From contig DWWZ01000052.1 of the NCBI GenBank assembly GCA_019119435.1, forward strand, positions 1 through 36,348: DNA of 36,348 bases, given 5' to 3'. A program made the translations under genes and the position numbers. The notes below the pieces were generated by a model. That model worked only from the letters and a program-made list of their open reading frames with translations. It searched no databases and was not told the origin of the DNA. Below are positions 8,752-17,393 of the stretch, piece after piece (position 1 is the first letter of the stretch; the number at the start of each line of letters is the position of its first letter). Source of the stretch: Candidatus Butyricicoccus avicola (GTDB lineage: Bacteria > Bacillota > Clostridia > Oscillospirales > Butyricicoccaceae).

Positions 8752-9558
8752 ATGACACCGATGTTCAACCTTGCCGGAAATGAGCGCCAGCTGCGGCGCA
8801 TCAAGACCACACAGATTTCGCGCAACCCCAACCAGCCCCGCAAATATTTTGAGCCTGAGGCCATCAGCCAGCTCGCCGATTCCATCCGGCAATACGGCGT
8901 GCTCAACCCGCTGACCGTGCGCCGCACGGGCGACGGCTATGAGCTGATCGCGGGCGAGCGGCGGCTGCGGGCGGCGCGGGCCGCCGGCCTGTCCGAAGTG
9001 CCCTGCCTGATCATGAGCGCGAGCGAGGCCGACTCCTCTGCCATCGCCCTGGTCGAAAACCTCCAGCGCCGCGACCTAGACTTTTTCGAGGAGGCCGCAG
9101 GCTACCGCCAGCTCATCGACCGCTACGGGCTGACCCAGGAGGAGGCCGCGCGTAAGGTTGGCAAGACCCAGAGCGCGGTTGCAAATAAGCTGCGCCTTTT
9201 GAAGCTCTCGCCCGAGAATATGCGCATGATCCGCGACGGCGGCCTGTCCGAGCGCCATGCGCGCGCCATCCTGCGTCTGCCGGGCGAGCAGGAACGCCTG
9301 CGCGCGACCGCACAGATCATCGAACATCAATGGAACGTCAGCCGCACCGAACAGTACATCGACCGCCTGCTCTCCGACCCGCCCGAAAAGCCGGCCGGCA
9401 CCATGCGCCGCCTGATCAAGGATGTTCGCCTGTTCCTGAACACGGTGGACAAGGCCGTGGGGATGATGAAGGAGTCGGGCGTCAACACCAGCTATGAGAA
9501 GGAGGAGCGCGAGGACGGCATCCTGGTCAAGATCCTGATCCCGCACGCCAGGCGATGA
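8752..9558 (+). CDS. noc: Nucleoid occlusion protein Noc (ParB paralog)
   Basis: ParB/Noc fold (NPNQPRKYFEPEA, GERRLRAARAAG, ENLQRRDLDFFEEAAGY). Recognition region GKTQSAVANKLRLLKL...SERHAR carries Noc-type Q/K/K/R residues rather than ParB-type residues. Confidence 0.88.
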   Translation: MTPMFNLAGNERQLRRIKTTQISRNPNQPRKYFEPEAISQLADSIRQYGVLNPLTVRRTGDGYELIAGERRLRAARAAGLSEVPCLIMSASEADSSAIALVENLQRRDLDFFEEAAGYRQLIDRYGLTQEEAARKVGKTQSAVANKLRLLKLSPENMRMIRDGGLSERHARAILRLPGEQERLRATAQIIEHQWNVSRTEQYIDRLLSDPPEKPAGTMRRLIKDVRLFLNTVDKAVGMMKESGVNTSYEKEEREDGILVKILIPHARR

Positions 9559-9573
9559 AACGCCTGCGGACAC

Positions 9574-9610
9574 AAAAAAGGTCGTCAGCGATAAGCCGAC
9601 GGCCTTTTTT
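9574..9610. terminator. Bidirectional intrinsic terminator between convergent noc and rsmG
   Basis: aaaaaaggtcgtc ... gacggcctttttt hairpin with A/T tracts on both sides. Confidence 0.8.
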
Positions 9611-9625
9611 CTGTCCTTCCCCCGA

Positions 9626-10318
9626 TCACAGCGGGTCGGATGCGATCTTCTGGAACCTGCGCGGGTATTTTTTTGGCGTCTCTTTGACTTTCTTGACGAT
9701 GACCAGCCGGCTGCGGCGGCCGTCGGCCATGGGGACGTCGTAGTCCTCCACCCGCTCGAGCCGGCCGCCGAGCAGCGTGATGGCCTTTTGGGCCTGCTCG
9801 ATCTCCTCGTCCGAGCCCACCGCCTTCATGGCAATGAAATATCCGCCGGGCTTGACCAGCGGCATGGACAGCTCGGCCAGCACGTTGAGCTTTGCCACCG
9901 CCCGTGAGACCGCCAGATCAAATGCCTCCCGGTGGCCGAATTCCTCGGCCCGGGCGTGCACAGCCTGGGCGTTGCCCAGCGGCAGCGCATCGATCACTTC
10001 CTGCAAGAACCGGATGCGCTTGCCGAGCGCGTCAAGCAGGGTCACGCGCGCGTCGGTCAGGATGGCCAGCGGCACGCCTGGGAATCCTGCGCCGCAGCCC
10101 ACATCGACCACGTCCTTGCCCGCGGCGTAGGGCGCGAGCGGCGCGCAGTCCAGGAAGTGCCGGGTCACGACCTCCATGGGGTCGGTCACGGCGGTCAGGT
10201 TCATCACTTTATTTTTTTCGAGCAGCAGGTCGGAGAACGCCAGCAGTTTGTCCACAGCCTGTGGATCATTTTGGTGCAGCGTCTCCAGGCCGGCCGCGAG
10301 CAGTTCGCGTGCGGTCAT
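9626..10318 (-). CDS. rsmG: 16S rRNA (guanine527-N7)-methyltransferase RsmG (GidB)
   Basis: [64 protein letters not shown]. Confidence 0.95.
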   Translation of the reverse strand: MTARELLAAGLETLHQNDPQAVDKLLAFSDLLLEKNKVMNLTAVTDPMEVVTRHFLDCAPLAPYAAGKDVVDVGCGAGFPGVPLAILTDARVTLLDALGKRIRFLQEVIDALPLGNAQAVHARAEEFGHREAFDLAVSRAVAKLNVLAELSMPLVKPGGYFIAMKAVGSDEEIEQAQKAITLLGGRLERVEDYDVPMADGRRSRLVIVKKVKETPKKYPRRFQKIASDPL

Positions 10319-12198
10319 CCCTCTCCGCCTCCTTTTTCGGTGTTGAGATAGATCATCAGGGCGGTCATGTCGGCGGGCGACACGCCCGAGATGCGTCCGG
10401 CCTGGCCAAAGTTCAGCGGCCGGATGTCGTTGAGCTTCTGCCGCGCCTCCAGCCGGAGCGAGGGCACGGCGTTATAATCGAGGTCGGCCGGCAAAGCGCG
10501 CGCCTCCAGCCGGCGGAACTGCTCGACGTCCTTCTGCTGGCGGGCGATATAGCCCTCGTACTGGATCCGGATCTCGACCTGCTCGCGCACGGCGGCGTCG
10601 AGCGCCGGGCGGCCGGGGTCTAGGGCGGCCAGGTCATCGTAGCTGAGTTCGGGGCGGCGCATCAGGTCGATCAGGCGGCAGCCGGCCTTGAGCGGCGTCG
10701 AGCGGTGGGCGGTCAGGAATGCCTGCACCGCCTCTGTCGGCTGTACGCTGACCCCGGCCAGGCGGTCGATCTCGGTCTGCACGCGCGCATATTTCTCCTG
10801 GGTGCGCGCAAGGCGCGCCGGGCTGTTGAGGCCGACCGCCGCGCCGATGGGCACCAGGCGCTCGTCGGCGTTGTCCTGCCGCAAGAGCAGGCGGTATTCC
10901 GAGCGCGAGGTCATCATGCGGTAGGGCTCCTTGGTGCCGCGCGTCACAAGATCGTCGATGAGCGTGCCAATGTAGCCGTCGGCGCGGTCCAGGATGAGCG
11001 GGTCCTCCCCGCGGATCTTGCGCGCGGCATTGATGCCCGCGACCAGGCCCTGCGCCGCCGCCTCCTCGTAGCCCGACGAGCCGTTGAACTGGCCCGCGCC
11101 GTACAGGCCGGGTACCTTGCGGCATTCCAGCGTGGGCAGCAGTTCGGTCGGGTCCACGCAGTCATACTCGATGGCGTAGGCCGGGCGCATGATCTCGGCG
11201 TGCTCCAGGCCCTTGATGGTGTGCAGCATCTCGATCTGCACCTCCTCGGGCAGGGACGACGAGAACCCCTGCACATAGATCTCCTCGGTCTCAAGGCCCA
11301 TGGGCTCCAAAAAGAGCTGGTGGCGGGGCTTGTCGGCAAAGCGCATGACCTTGTCCTCGATAGACGGGCAGTAGCGCGGCCCAACGCCCTCAATGACGCC
11401 CGAAAACAGCGGCGAGCGGTCCAGGTTCTCGCGGATGACCCGATGGGTGTCGGCGTTCGTGTAGGTCAGGTGGCAGACCACCTGGTTTGCCGGCGGATGT
11501 TCGGAGTCAAATGAGAACGGGATGATCTCGCGCTCCCCCTCCTGCACCTCCAGCCCGTCAAAACAGATCGAGCGGCGGTTGACGCGCGGCGGCGTACCGG
11601 TCTTAAAGCGCTGCAGGCGCAGACCCAGCCCGCGCAGGCTGTCGGTCAGGCGGCGGGCGGCGAACATGCCATCCGGCCCGCTCTCCTGGGTGAACTCGCC
11701 GATGATGATGCGCCCGCCGAGGAACGTGCCCGAGCAGACGATGGCCGCGCGCACAGCGTACTGCGCGCCCGCGGCCGTGGTCACGCCGCAGACCGCCCCG
11801 TGTTCGTCGGTCTCAATGGACACAACCTCGGCCTGTTTGAGCGACAGGTTCTCGGTGCGCTCGAGCGTGTGCTTCATATAGGTGCGGTATTTGACGCGGT
11901 CGGCCTGGGCCCGCAGCGAGTGTACGGCCGGGCCTTTGCCGCGGTTGAGCATGCGGTATTGGATGCAGGCCGCGTCGGCCGCCCGCCCCATCTCGCCGCC
12001 CAGCGCATCGATCTCGCGCACAAGATGGCCCTTGGCCGTGCCGCCGATGGCCGGGTTGCAGGGCATGTTGCCGACCGCGTCCAGATTGATGGTAAAGCAC
12101 AGGGTACTCAGCCCCAGGCGCGCGCCGGCCAGGGCGGCCTCGATGCCCGCGTGCCCCGCGCCAATGACGGCAATGTCATATGTGCCAGCAAAATACAT
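10315..12198 (-). CDS. mnmG: tRNA uridine-5-carboxymethylaminomethyl modification enzyme MnmG (GidA)
   Basis: [25 protein letters not shown]-binding N-terminus, [25 protein letters not shown]. Start trimmed to MYFAGTYD with ggaggaagaccc upstream. Confidence 0.96.
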   Translation of the reverse strand: MYFAGTYDIAVIGAGHAGIEAALAGARLGLSTLCFTINLDAVGNMPCNPAIGGTAKGHLVREIDALGGEMGRAADAACIQYRMLNRGKGPAVHSLRAQADRVKYRTYMKHTLERTENLSLKQAEVVSIETDEHGAVCGVTTAAGAQYAVRAAIVCSGTFLGGRIIIGEFTQESGPDGMFAARRLTDSLRGLGLRLQRFKTGTPPRVNRRSICFDGLEVQEGEREIIPFSFDSEHPPANQVVCHLTYTNADTHRVIRENLDRSPLFSGVIEGVGPRYCPSIEDKVMRFADKPRHQLFLEPMGLETEEIYVQGFSSSLPEEVQIEMLHTIKGLEHAEIMRPAYAIEYDCVDPTELLPTLECRKVPGLYGAGQFNGSSGYEEAAAQGLVAGINAARKIRGEDPLILDRADGYIGTLIDDLVTRGTKEPYRMMTSRSEYRLLLRQDNADERLVPIGAAVGLNSPARLARTQEKYARVQTEIDRLAGVSVQPTEAVQAFLTAHRSTPLKAGCRLIDLMRRPELSYDDLAALDPGRPALDAAVREQVEIRIQYEGYIARQQKDVEQFRRLEARALPADLDYNAVPSLRLEARQKLNDIRPLNFGQAGRISGVSPADMTALMIYLNTEKGGGEG

Positions 12199-12228
12199 GG
12201 GTCTTCCTCCGGACTCTTTGTGCACAGC

Positions 12229-12385
12229 TGTTGATAACTCTGTGCATACTTGGGATAACTGTGGATAAATTGATGAAAATTTGATTTCTATTTGTAATAT
12301 ATAGAAATAATATGTCGAATCGTATTATAAAATTGTGTGGGCGCACTGCGTGCATCCACAATGTGCACAAGCGGGATGTGGATAA
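12229..12385. promoter_or_regulatory. DnaA-box cluster with AT-rich core in the mnmG-mnmE intergenic region
   Basis: TGTGGATAA at 12260-12268 and 12377-12385 (exact), TGTTGATAA at 12229-12237 (1 mismatch), TTGGGATAA at 12250-12258 and GCATCCACA at 12352-12360 (2 mismatches); strongly AT-rich tract at about 12265-12340. Confidence 0.65.
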
Positions 12386-12405
12386 CTCCTGCACGCCGCG
12401 CGGCG

Positions 12406-13770
12406 CTACTTCCCCACACAGAAGTTGGCAAAGATATGGTCCACGATATCGGCCTGCACGCTCTGCCCGGTGATCTCGCCCAGGCTTTCAATGGCGCCCT
12501 CAATGTCATAGACCACCGCGTCGGGCGGATAGCCCTCGCGCAGGCGGGCGGCGGCCTCGTCCAGGTGGCGTGCCGTGCGGCTGAGGGTCTCGGCCTGGCG
12601 CAGGTTGGTGATGAGCCCGCCGTCGGCCGGCAGGTCGCGCACGCCGGTCAGCGCGGTCAGCGTATCGGTCAGCGCGCCCAGCCCCTCACGCTTTTTGGCC
12701 GACAGCGGGACCACCTGTGCAAACGTCCCGTGCAGCGCTTCCCAGCCGTCCGCACGCGGCAGGTCAGCCTTGTTGAGCACGGCCACGGCGCACTTTGCGC
12801 CCTGGACGGCGCGCATGACCATGCGGTCCTCGCCGGTCACTGGGCGGCTGCCGTCGAACACGGCCAGTACAACGCCGCTCTCTCCCGCCAGGCGTACGGC
12901 CTCGCGGGCGCGCGTGACGCCGATCTTCTCCACCGGGTCGTCGGTCTCGCGCAGGCCGGCCGTGTCCTGCAGGCGCAGGACGAGCGCACCGAGATGCAAA
13001 GTCTCCTCGACCGTGTCGCGCGTCGTGCCGGCAATCTCGGTCACGATGGCCCGGTCGTAGCCCAGCAGCGCGTTGAGCAGCGTGGATTTCCCCGCGTTGG
13101 GCCGGCCGATGATGGCGCAGGGCAAGCCCTCGCGCAGCGCGCGCCCGCGCGCATAGCTGTCCCGCAGGCCGGCCAGCCGCGCCTGCATCTCGTCCAGCGT
13201 GCGCGCAATCTCCTGGACCGGCAGGTCCTCGATTTCCTCGTCCGGATAGTCGATCACGGCCAGGAACTGGGCGCAGATGGCGACGAGCTGCTGACGCATG
13301 TCGGCAAAATCTGCCGACAGGTGCCCGCCGAGCTGATTGACCGCCAGCGAAGCCGCCTCGGCCGAGCGGGCGCACACGAGGTCGCCCACGGCCTCGGCGG
13401 CAAACAGGTCCATCTTGCCGTTTAGGAAGGCGCGGCGGGTGAACTCGCCCGGCCCGGCCTGCCGGGCGCCCAGGGCGAACAGCCCCGCAAGCGCGGCCTC
13501 CAGGATGGCCGACGAGCCGTGGCAGTGCAGCTCGGCCATGGGCTCGCCGGTATAGGTCGCGGGCGCGGGGAAAAAGACCGCCATGGGCCGGTCAATGACC
13601 CGGCCGTCCACGGTCAGCGCGCCGTAAGTCAAAACGCGCGGCTGCATGTCCCGCCCGCCGGCGGGCGTAAAGAGCGCATGCAGGCAGGCCTCTGCCTGGT
13701 CGCCCGAAATGCGCACGATGCCGATCGCGCCGCCCGGCGCGGTGGAAAGCGCTGCGATGGTCTGCGCCAT
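12406..13770 (-). CDS. mnmE: tRNA modification GTPase MnmE (TrmE)
   Basis: TIAALSTAPGGAIGIVRISG, G1 GRPNAGKSTLLNALLG, EIAGTTRDTVEE, C-terminal FCVGK motif. Confidence 0.97.
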   Translation of the reverse strand: MAQTIAALSTAPGGAIGIVRISGDQAEACLHALFTPAGGRDMQPRVLTYGALTVDGRVIDRPMAVFFPAPATYTGEPMAELHCHGSSAILEAALAGLFALGARQAGPGEFTRRAFLNGKMDLFAAEAVGDLVCARSAEAASLAVNQLGGHLSADFADMRQQLVAICAQFLAVIDYPDEEIEDLPVQEIARTLDEMQARLAGLRDSYARGRALREGLPCAIIGRPNAGKSTLLNALLGYDRAIVTEIAGTTRDTVEETLHLGALVLRLQDTAGLRETDDPVEKIGVTRAREAVRLAGESGVVLAVFDGSRPVTGEDRMVMRAVQGAKCAVAVLNKADLPRADGWEALHGTFAQVVPLSAKKREGLGALTDTLTALTGVRDLPADGGLITNLRQAETLSRTARHLDEAAARLREGYPPDAVVYDIEGAIESLGEITGQSVQADIVDHIFANFCVGK

Positions 13771-13809
13771 GGTTCCTTCCTCCTCAAAAAAAACAAATTA
13801 AGCGGATTT

Positions 13810-13838
13810 ATTGTATCATATTCCCGATCAAAATGCAA
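13810..13838 (-). promoter_or_regulatory. Sigma-A-type promoter for mnmE (TTGCAT-N17-TACAAT on minus strand)
   Basis: Plus-strand attgta (13810-13815) and atgcaa (13833-13838), 17-nt spacing, about 40 nt upstream of the mnmE ATG. Confidence 0.6.
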
Positions 13839-13868
13839 AAACTTCCCGCACATCGGCCGTATGGGCGG

Positions 13869-13900
13869 CAAAAAAGCCACCAGCTCAAAAGCTGGTGGCT
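13869..13900 (-). terminator. Intrinsic terminator downstream of jag
   Basis: Minus strand AGCCACCAGCT-TTTG-AGCTGGTGGCT followed by TTTTTT. Confidence 0.85.
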
Positions 13901-13957
13901 GTGCACGGCGGATGCCCCGCCGCGCGCCGCGTCCATGCGCCCCGGTGGGGCGTTTTT

Positions 13958-14974
13958 TTACTGCTGGCGCGGACGGCGGCCGGAGAACTTGCGGCCGCCC
14001 TCGGGCGAGATCACAACCCGGCGGTTGGGCTCGGTGCCGGTCGAATGCGTGGTCACGCCGCGGTAATCCTGCAGAGCCGAATGGATAATCCGGCGCTCAT
14101 AGGGATTCATGGGCTCCAAGGTCATGGGCTTATGATAGCGCGAGACCTTTCCCGCCATCTTGCGCGCCAGGCGCTCGAGGGATTCGGCGCGTTTGACGCG
14201 GTAATTCTCGGTGTCGATGGTCAGGCGGATGTGCTCATCGGTGCCGCGGTTGAGCACAAGCGAGGTCAGGTACTGGATGGCGTCCAGTGTGTCGCCGCGG
14301 CGGCCGATGACCGGGCCCATATCCGGGCCTTCGATCTCCAGGCGCAGGTGGTCGGGCTCGGACTGTGCGGTCACATACGCATGTCCCTCAACCCCCAGCT
14401 TGTCCAGCAGGCCGTCGATGAAGCGGATGGCCTCCTTGGCCTGCTCGGGCCACTCGGCCTCGGGCATGGCCTCGGGACGGACGTAGGCCGGGCGCGGGGC
14501 GCGGTCCGGCTTTTCCTCGGCCGGGGCAGCCGTCTTGGGGGCCTCTGCCTTGGGCGCCGGCTCGCCGGCCGGCTTTTCGCCGTTCGCGCGGCGCACCAGG
14601 CGCGGCTTTTCCTCCTCGCGGGCCGGCTTTTCCGGGCGGGCGGGGGCGGGCGCGGCGTCATGCGGGGCCGCCTTGACCAGACGCGGCGTGCCGTCCTGCT
14701 CGCGGGCCGGGCGCGCCGTGCGCGGCGCCTCCGTCTTTTCCACAGGCTGTGCCTTTTCGGGCTGCGCCTTGGGGGCTTCGGGCGGCTTGGGTGCGTCCGG
14801 GACCTCATAGGTCACGCGGATCTTCGCGTCGGAAGCGCCGATGCCAAGGAATCCCTTGCGGCCCATCTCGATCACCTCGACCGAGACCGCATCGCGGTCC
14901 AGATGCAGCGCATCCAGCGCCTTCTCAATGGCGCGGTCTACGTTCTGCGCCGAGAAAATCTGTTCCTGTTTCAT
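13958..14974 (-). CDS. jag: Jag/KhpB RNA-binding protein (Jag-N, KH, R3H)
   Basis: Jag_N GMGRKGFLGIGASDAKIRVTYE-type segment, long Pro/Ala/Glu/Lys linker, KH segment GPVIGRRGDTLDAIQYLTSLVLNR, R3H-like YERRIIHSALQDYRGVTTHSTGTEPNRRVVISP. Confidence 0.93.
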   Translation of the reverse strand: MKQEQIFSAQNVDRAIEKALDALHLDRDAVSVEVIEMGRKGFLGIGASDAKIRVTYEVPDAPKPPEAPKAQPEKAQPVEKTEAPRTARPAREQDGTPRLVKAAPHDAAPAPARPEKPAREEEKPRLVRRANGEKPAGEPAPKAEAPKTAAPAEEKPDRAPRPAYVRPEAMPEAEWPEQAKEAIRFIDGLLDKLGVEGHAYVTAQSEPDHLRLEIEGPDMGPVIGRRGDTLDAIQYLTSLVLNRGTDEHIRLTIDTENYRVKRAESLERLARKMAGKVSRYHKPMTLEPMNPYERRIIHSALQDYRGVTTHSTGTEPNRRVVISPEGGRKFSGRRPRQQ

Positions 14975-14976
14975 CG

Positions 14977-15942
14977 TTACGCTTCCCCTTTCTCTTGTTT
15001 CTTCTTTTTCTTCTTTTTGGGATCTTCTACCGGGATCGGATGGTACTTATCCATGTACCAGGTGAGGAATACCTCCTGCGCCAGGGTGAACAGGTTGTTC
15101 GTAATCCAGTACACCGCCAGGGCGGACGGCAGGATAAAGCCGAGGTAGACCGAGAACAGCGGCATGATGTAGAGCATGGTCTTCATCGAGCCCTGCATCT
15201 GGGCCGCGGCCGGGTTGGACTTCTGCTGCATCTTCTGCATGACAATCGAGGACAGCAGCGCGGTCACGCCGGACAGGATGGGCAGCAGCCAGATGAGTCC
15301 AGGCTCCTTGATGTTCGGGGTCTGTGCCAGGTTGAAGCCCAGGAAGTTAAAGTTCAGGGGCACGAGATACTCGGCGATCTCGCTGGACAGTTTGGTGATT
15401 GCCTCGGGGAAATTGCCGGCGGCGTCGGCCAGCTTATTCAGGGTCTCCATGAGGGGGATCTGGACATAGTAGTCGCTGTAGCCGGACAGGTCGGCAAGGC
15501 CATTATTCTGGACATAGTCGATGAGCAGCTGGACCGAGTCCGGGATGCCCTGGGTGACAAAGTCCTTGTCGGTAATGCCCATCATGAAGGTGATGGGCTT
15601 CTCGATGGCGTAGTACAGGCCCATCATGATGGGCAGGGGCAAAAACGAGGGCAGGCAGCCGCTCATGGGGCTGACGCCTTCCTTTTCGTAGAGTTTCTGC
15701 ATCTCCTCGTTGAGCTTGACGCGGTTGTTCGCGTACTTCTTCTGCAGTGCCTGCTGCTTTTGGGAGATGGCGCTCATCCGGCGCATGCTCTTTTTGCTGT
15801 GGATGGTGAGCGGCAGCAGGATGAATTTACACAGCAGGGCAAAGATGATGATCGCGACGCCGTAGGAACCTACCAGGTTGTAGATTGCCATGAGCAGCAT
15901 GCCAAAAGGGCGCACGATCAGCAAACCAAAGATCTTAGCCAA
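14977..15942 (-). CDS. yidC: Membrane protein insertase YidC/OxaA
   Basis: NLVGSYGVAIIIFALLCKFILLPLTIHSKKSMRRMSAISQKQQALQKKY; position between jag and yidD/rnpA. Confidence 0.95.
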   Translation of the reverse strand: MAKIFGLLIVRPFGMLLMAIYNLVGSYGVAIIIFALLCKFILLPLTIHSKKSMRRMSAISQKQQALQKKYANNRVKLNEEMQKLYEKEGVSPMSGCLPSFLPLPIMMGLYYAIEKPITFMMGITDKDFVTQGIPDSVQLLIDYVQNNGLADLSGYSDYYVQIPLMETLNKLADAAGNFPEAITKLSSEIAEYLVPLNFNFLGFNLAQTPNIKEPGLIWLLPILSGVTALLSSIVMQKMQQKSNPAAAQMQGSMKTMLYIMPLFSVYLGFILPSALAVYWITNNLFTLAQEVFLTWYMDKYHPIPVEDPKKKKKKKQEKGEA

Positions 15943-16044
15943 ATTGTTGTTCCTCCAAAACGGTGTTGCAGGCGGTCGGTTCTTCCCGCCCGTTCGCGTT
16001 CCTTCCGTGCTTTTTCGGAACAGGCCCCGTGCCGGGATCGGCCG

Positions 16045-16257
16045 TTACGGGACCGGGTCATAGGGCCCGCGTTTGGAAAATGGGTTGCACCGGCAGATGC
16101 GCTTGATGGCGAGCCACCCCCCCTTGAGCGCGCCGTACTTCTCGATGGCCTCGATGGCGTACTGCGAGCAGGTCGGGATATAGCGGCAGGTCGGTGCGGT
16201 ATAGGGTGAGATCGCCCGCCGGTAAAACCGGATGAGAGCGAGCATCAGCCGTTTCAT
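16045..16257 (-). CDS. yidD: Membrane protein insertion efficiency factor YidD
   Basis: [60 protein letters not shown]; start trimmed from the longer ORF; overlaps the rnpA end. Confidence 0.95.
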   Translation of the reverse strand: MKRLMLALIRFYRRAISPYTAPTCRYIPTCSQYAIEAIEKYGALKGGWLAIKRICRCNPFSKRGPYDPVP

Positions 16258-16610
16258 GTCGGGTCCCCCTCTTTCGGCAGCAGGACGTGCAGGTCGCGGG
16301 CGGCCTTCAGCAGGGCCTTCTCCACGTCCGCGCACGACGCACCCAGCATGCGCGCGCGGGCGACCAGCACGAAATCAAATCCCATCTTAAATTCCGCCTC
16401 ATGCAGGCGATAGGCCTCGCGGAACAGGCGCTTGGCGCGGTTGCGCTGGACGGCGCCGCCGAACTTTGCGCTGACGGTCAGCCCGAGGCGGTTCCGCCCC
16501 AGCCGGTTTTTCATGCAATAGAGCACGAGATAGCGGTTGGCAGCCGATTTCCCCCGGTGATACAGCCTGCGGAATTCATAATTCTGTTTGATGACATAGG
16601 TATGTTTCAT
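16254..16610 (-). CDS. rnpA: Ribonuclease P protein component
   Basis: [27 protein letters not shown] matches the RNase P protein RNR motif region. Confidence 0.93.
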   Translation of the reverse strand: MKHTYVIKQNYEFRRLYHRGKSAANRYLVLYCMKNRLGRNRLGLTVSAKFGGAVQRNRAKRLFREAYRLHEAEFKMGFDFVLVARARMLGASCADVEKALLKAARDLHVLLPKEGDPT

Positions 16611-16834
16611 GCATTTGCTCCGAAAAGACAGAAGCGGTTCGTGTGTCTCAAAAGTTAAGCGGTTGTCTGGAAGCGGCCGATGCCCGGGCGCGCTCCCGCC
16701 GCGCCGAATCCGGAAAAGCGCCCAAAACAGCGCCCTGCGCGGCCTGCCTGCCGCAGTCCAGAAAAAAATACCCCCCGCGCCGCCGGGCTGGTGTGCGGCA
16801 GGCCGAACAAGAAAAGGCCCCCGGCGGACGGTAG

Positions 16835-16862
16835 AAAAAAGAGCCGCTCAAAAGGGCGGCTC
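16835..16862 (-). terminator. Intrinsic terminator between rpmH and rnpA
   Basis: Minus strand GAGCCGCCCTTTTGAGCGGCTC followed by TTTTTT. Confidence 0.8.
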
Positions 16863-16888
16863 GATTTGTTCCTCAAAATGGGCAAAGA

Positions 16889-17023
16889 TTACAGGGTAAG
16901 CTGCTTGCGGCCCTTCGCACGACGGCGAGCCAGCACCTTGCGGCCATTCTTCGTAGACATTCTCTTGCGGAAACCATGTTCCTTGCTGCGCTGACGCTTC
17001 TTGGGCTGATAGGTTCTCAGCAT
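16889..17023 (-). CDS. rpmH: 50S ribosomal protein L34
   Basis: 44 aa [44 protein letters not shown]. Confidence 0.97.
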   Translation of the reverse strand: MLRTYQPKKRQRSKEHGFRKRMSTKNGRKVLARRRAKGRKQLTL

Positions 17024-17134
17024 TTGCCACACACCTCCTATTATTCTAAGAATCTGAATGGGCACCGGCACAGGTCCCATACGAAAAGATCGGGCTTATG
17101 CCGCTGCCTGTCCGTAATACTCCGAATCAGATAT

Positions 17135-17164
17135 ATTATAGACAGCCCCTCTCCCGTTTGTCAA
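17135..17164 (-). promoter_or_regulatory. Sigma-A promoter for rpmH (TTGACA-N18-TATAAT on minus strand)
   Basis: Plus-strand attata (17135-17140) and tgtcaa (17159-17164), spacing 18. Confidence 0.75.
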
Positions 17165-17290
17165 GGGAAACTTTGTAAGCCCATCGCAAAAATTTCCCCA
17201 GGGCGCATGAGTGCCCGGCCTGCCCGGCGCCGGCCTTCCAGGCCGGATTTTCGACATCTTTTGCCCGGCGCGCCGCAAAAAACCGCCCTG

Positions 17291-17322
17291 TTATCCACAT
17301 CTGTGCACCCACCTGTGGATAA
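17291..17322. promoter_or_regulatory. DnaA boxes upstream of dnaA
   Basis: TTATCCACA at 17291-17299 and inverted TGTGGATAA at 17314-17322, both exact consensus. Confidence 0.9.
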
Positions 17323-17323
17323 C

Positions 17324-17352
17324 TTGAAATCCCCCTCTAAATATGTTACTAT
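17324..17352 (+). promoter_or_regulatory. dnaA promoter (TTGAAA-N17-TACTAT), -35 next to a DnaA box
   Basis: TTGAAA 17324-17329, TACTAT 17347-17352; the DnaA box ends at 17322. Confidence 0.65.
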
Positions 17353-17393
17353 GTACAGTGAATAAGAATCGGCAGAATTAGGAGGAAATATTT

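Noticed and set aside
10248-10268. TTGTCCACAGCCTGTGGATCA inverted DnaA-box-like pair inside rsmG
   Set aside because: Imperfect boxes within coding sequence near the rsmG start; easily explained by codon content, no AT-rich element beside it.
14500-14800. Repetitive Pro/Ala/Glu/Lys-rich segment in jag as a possible repeat element
   Set aside because: It is the in-frame low-complexity linker between the Jag-N and KH/R3H domains, common in this protein family.
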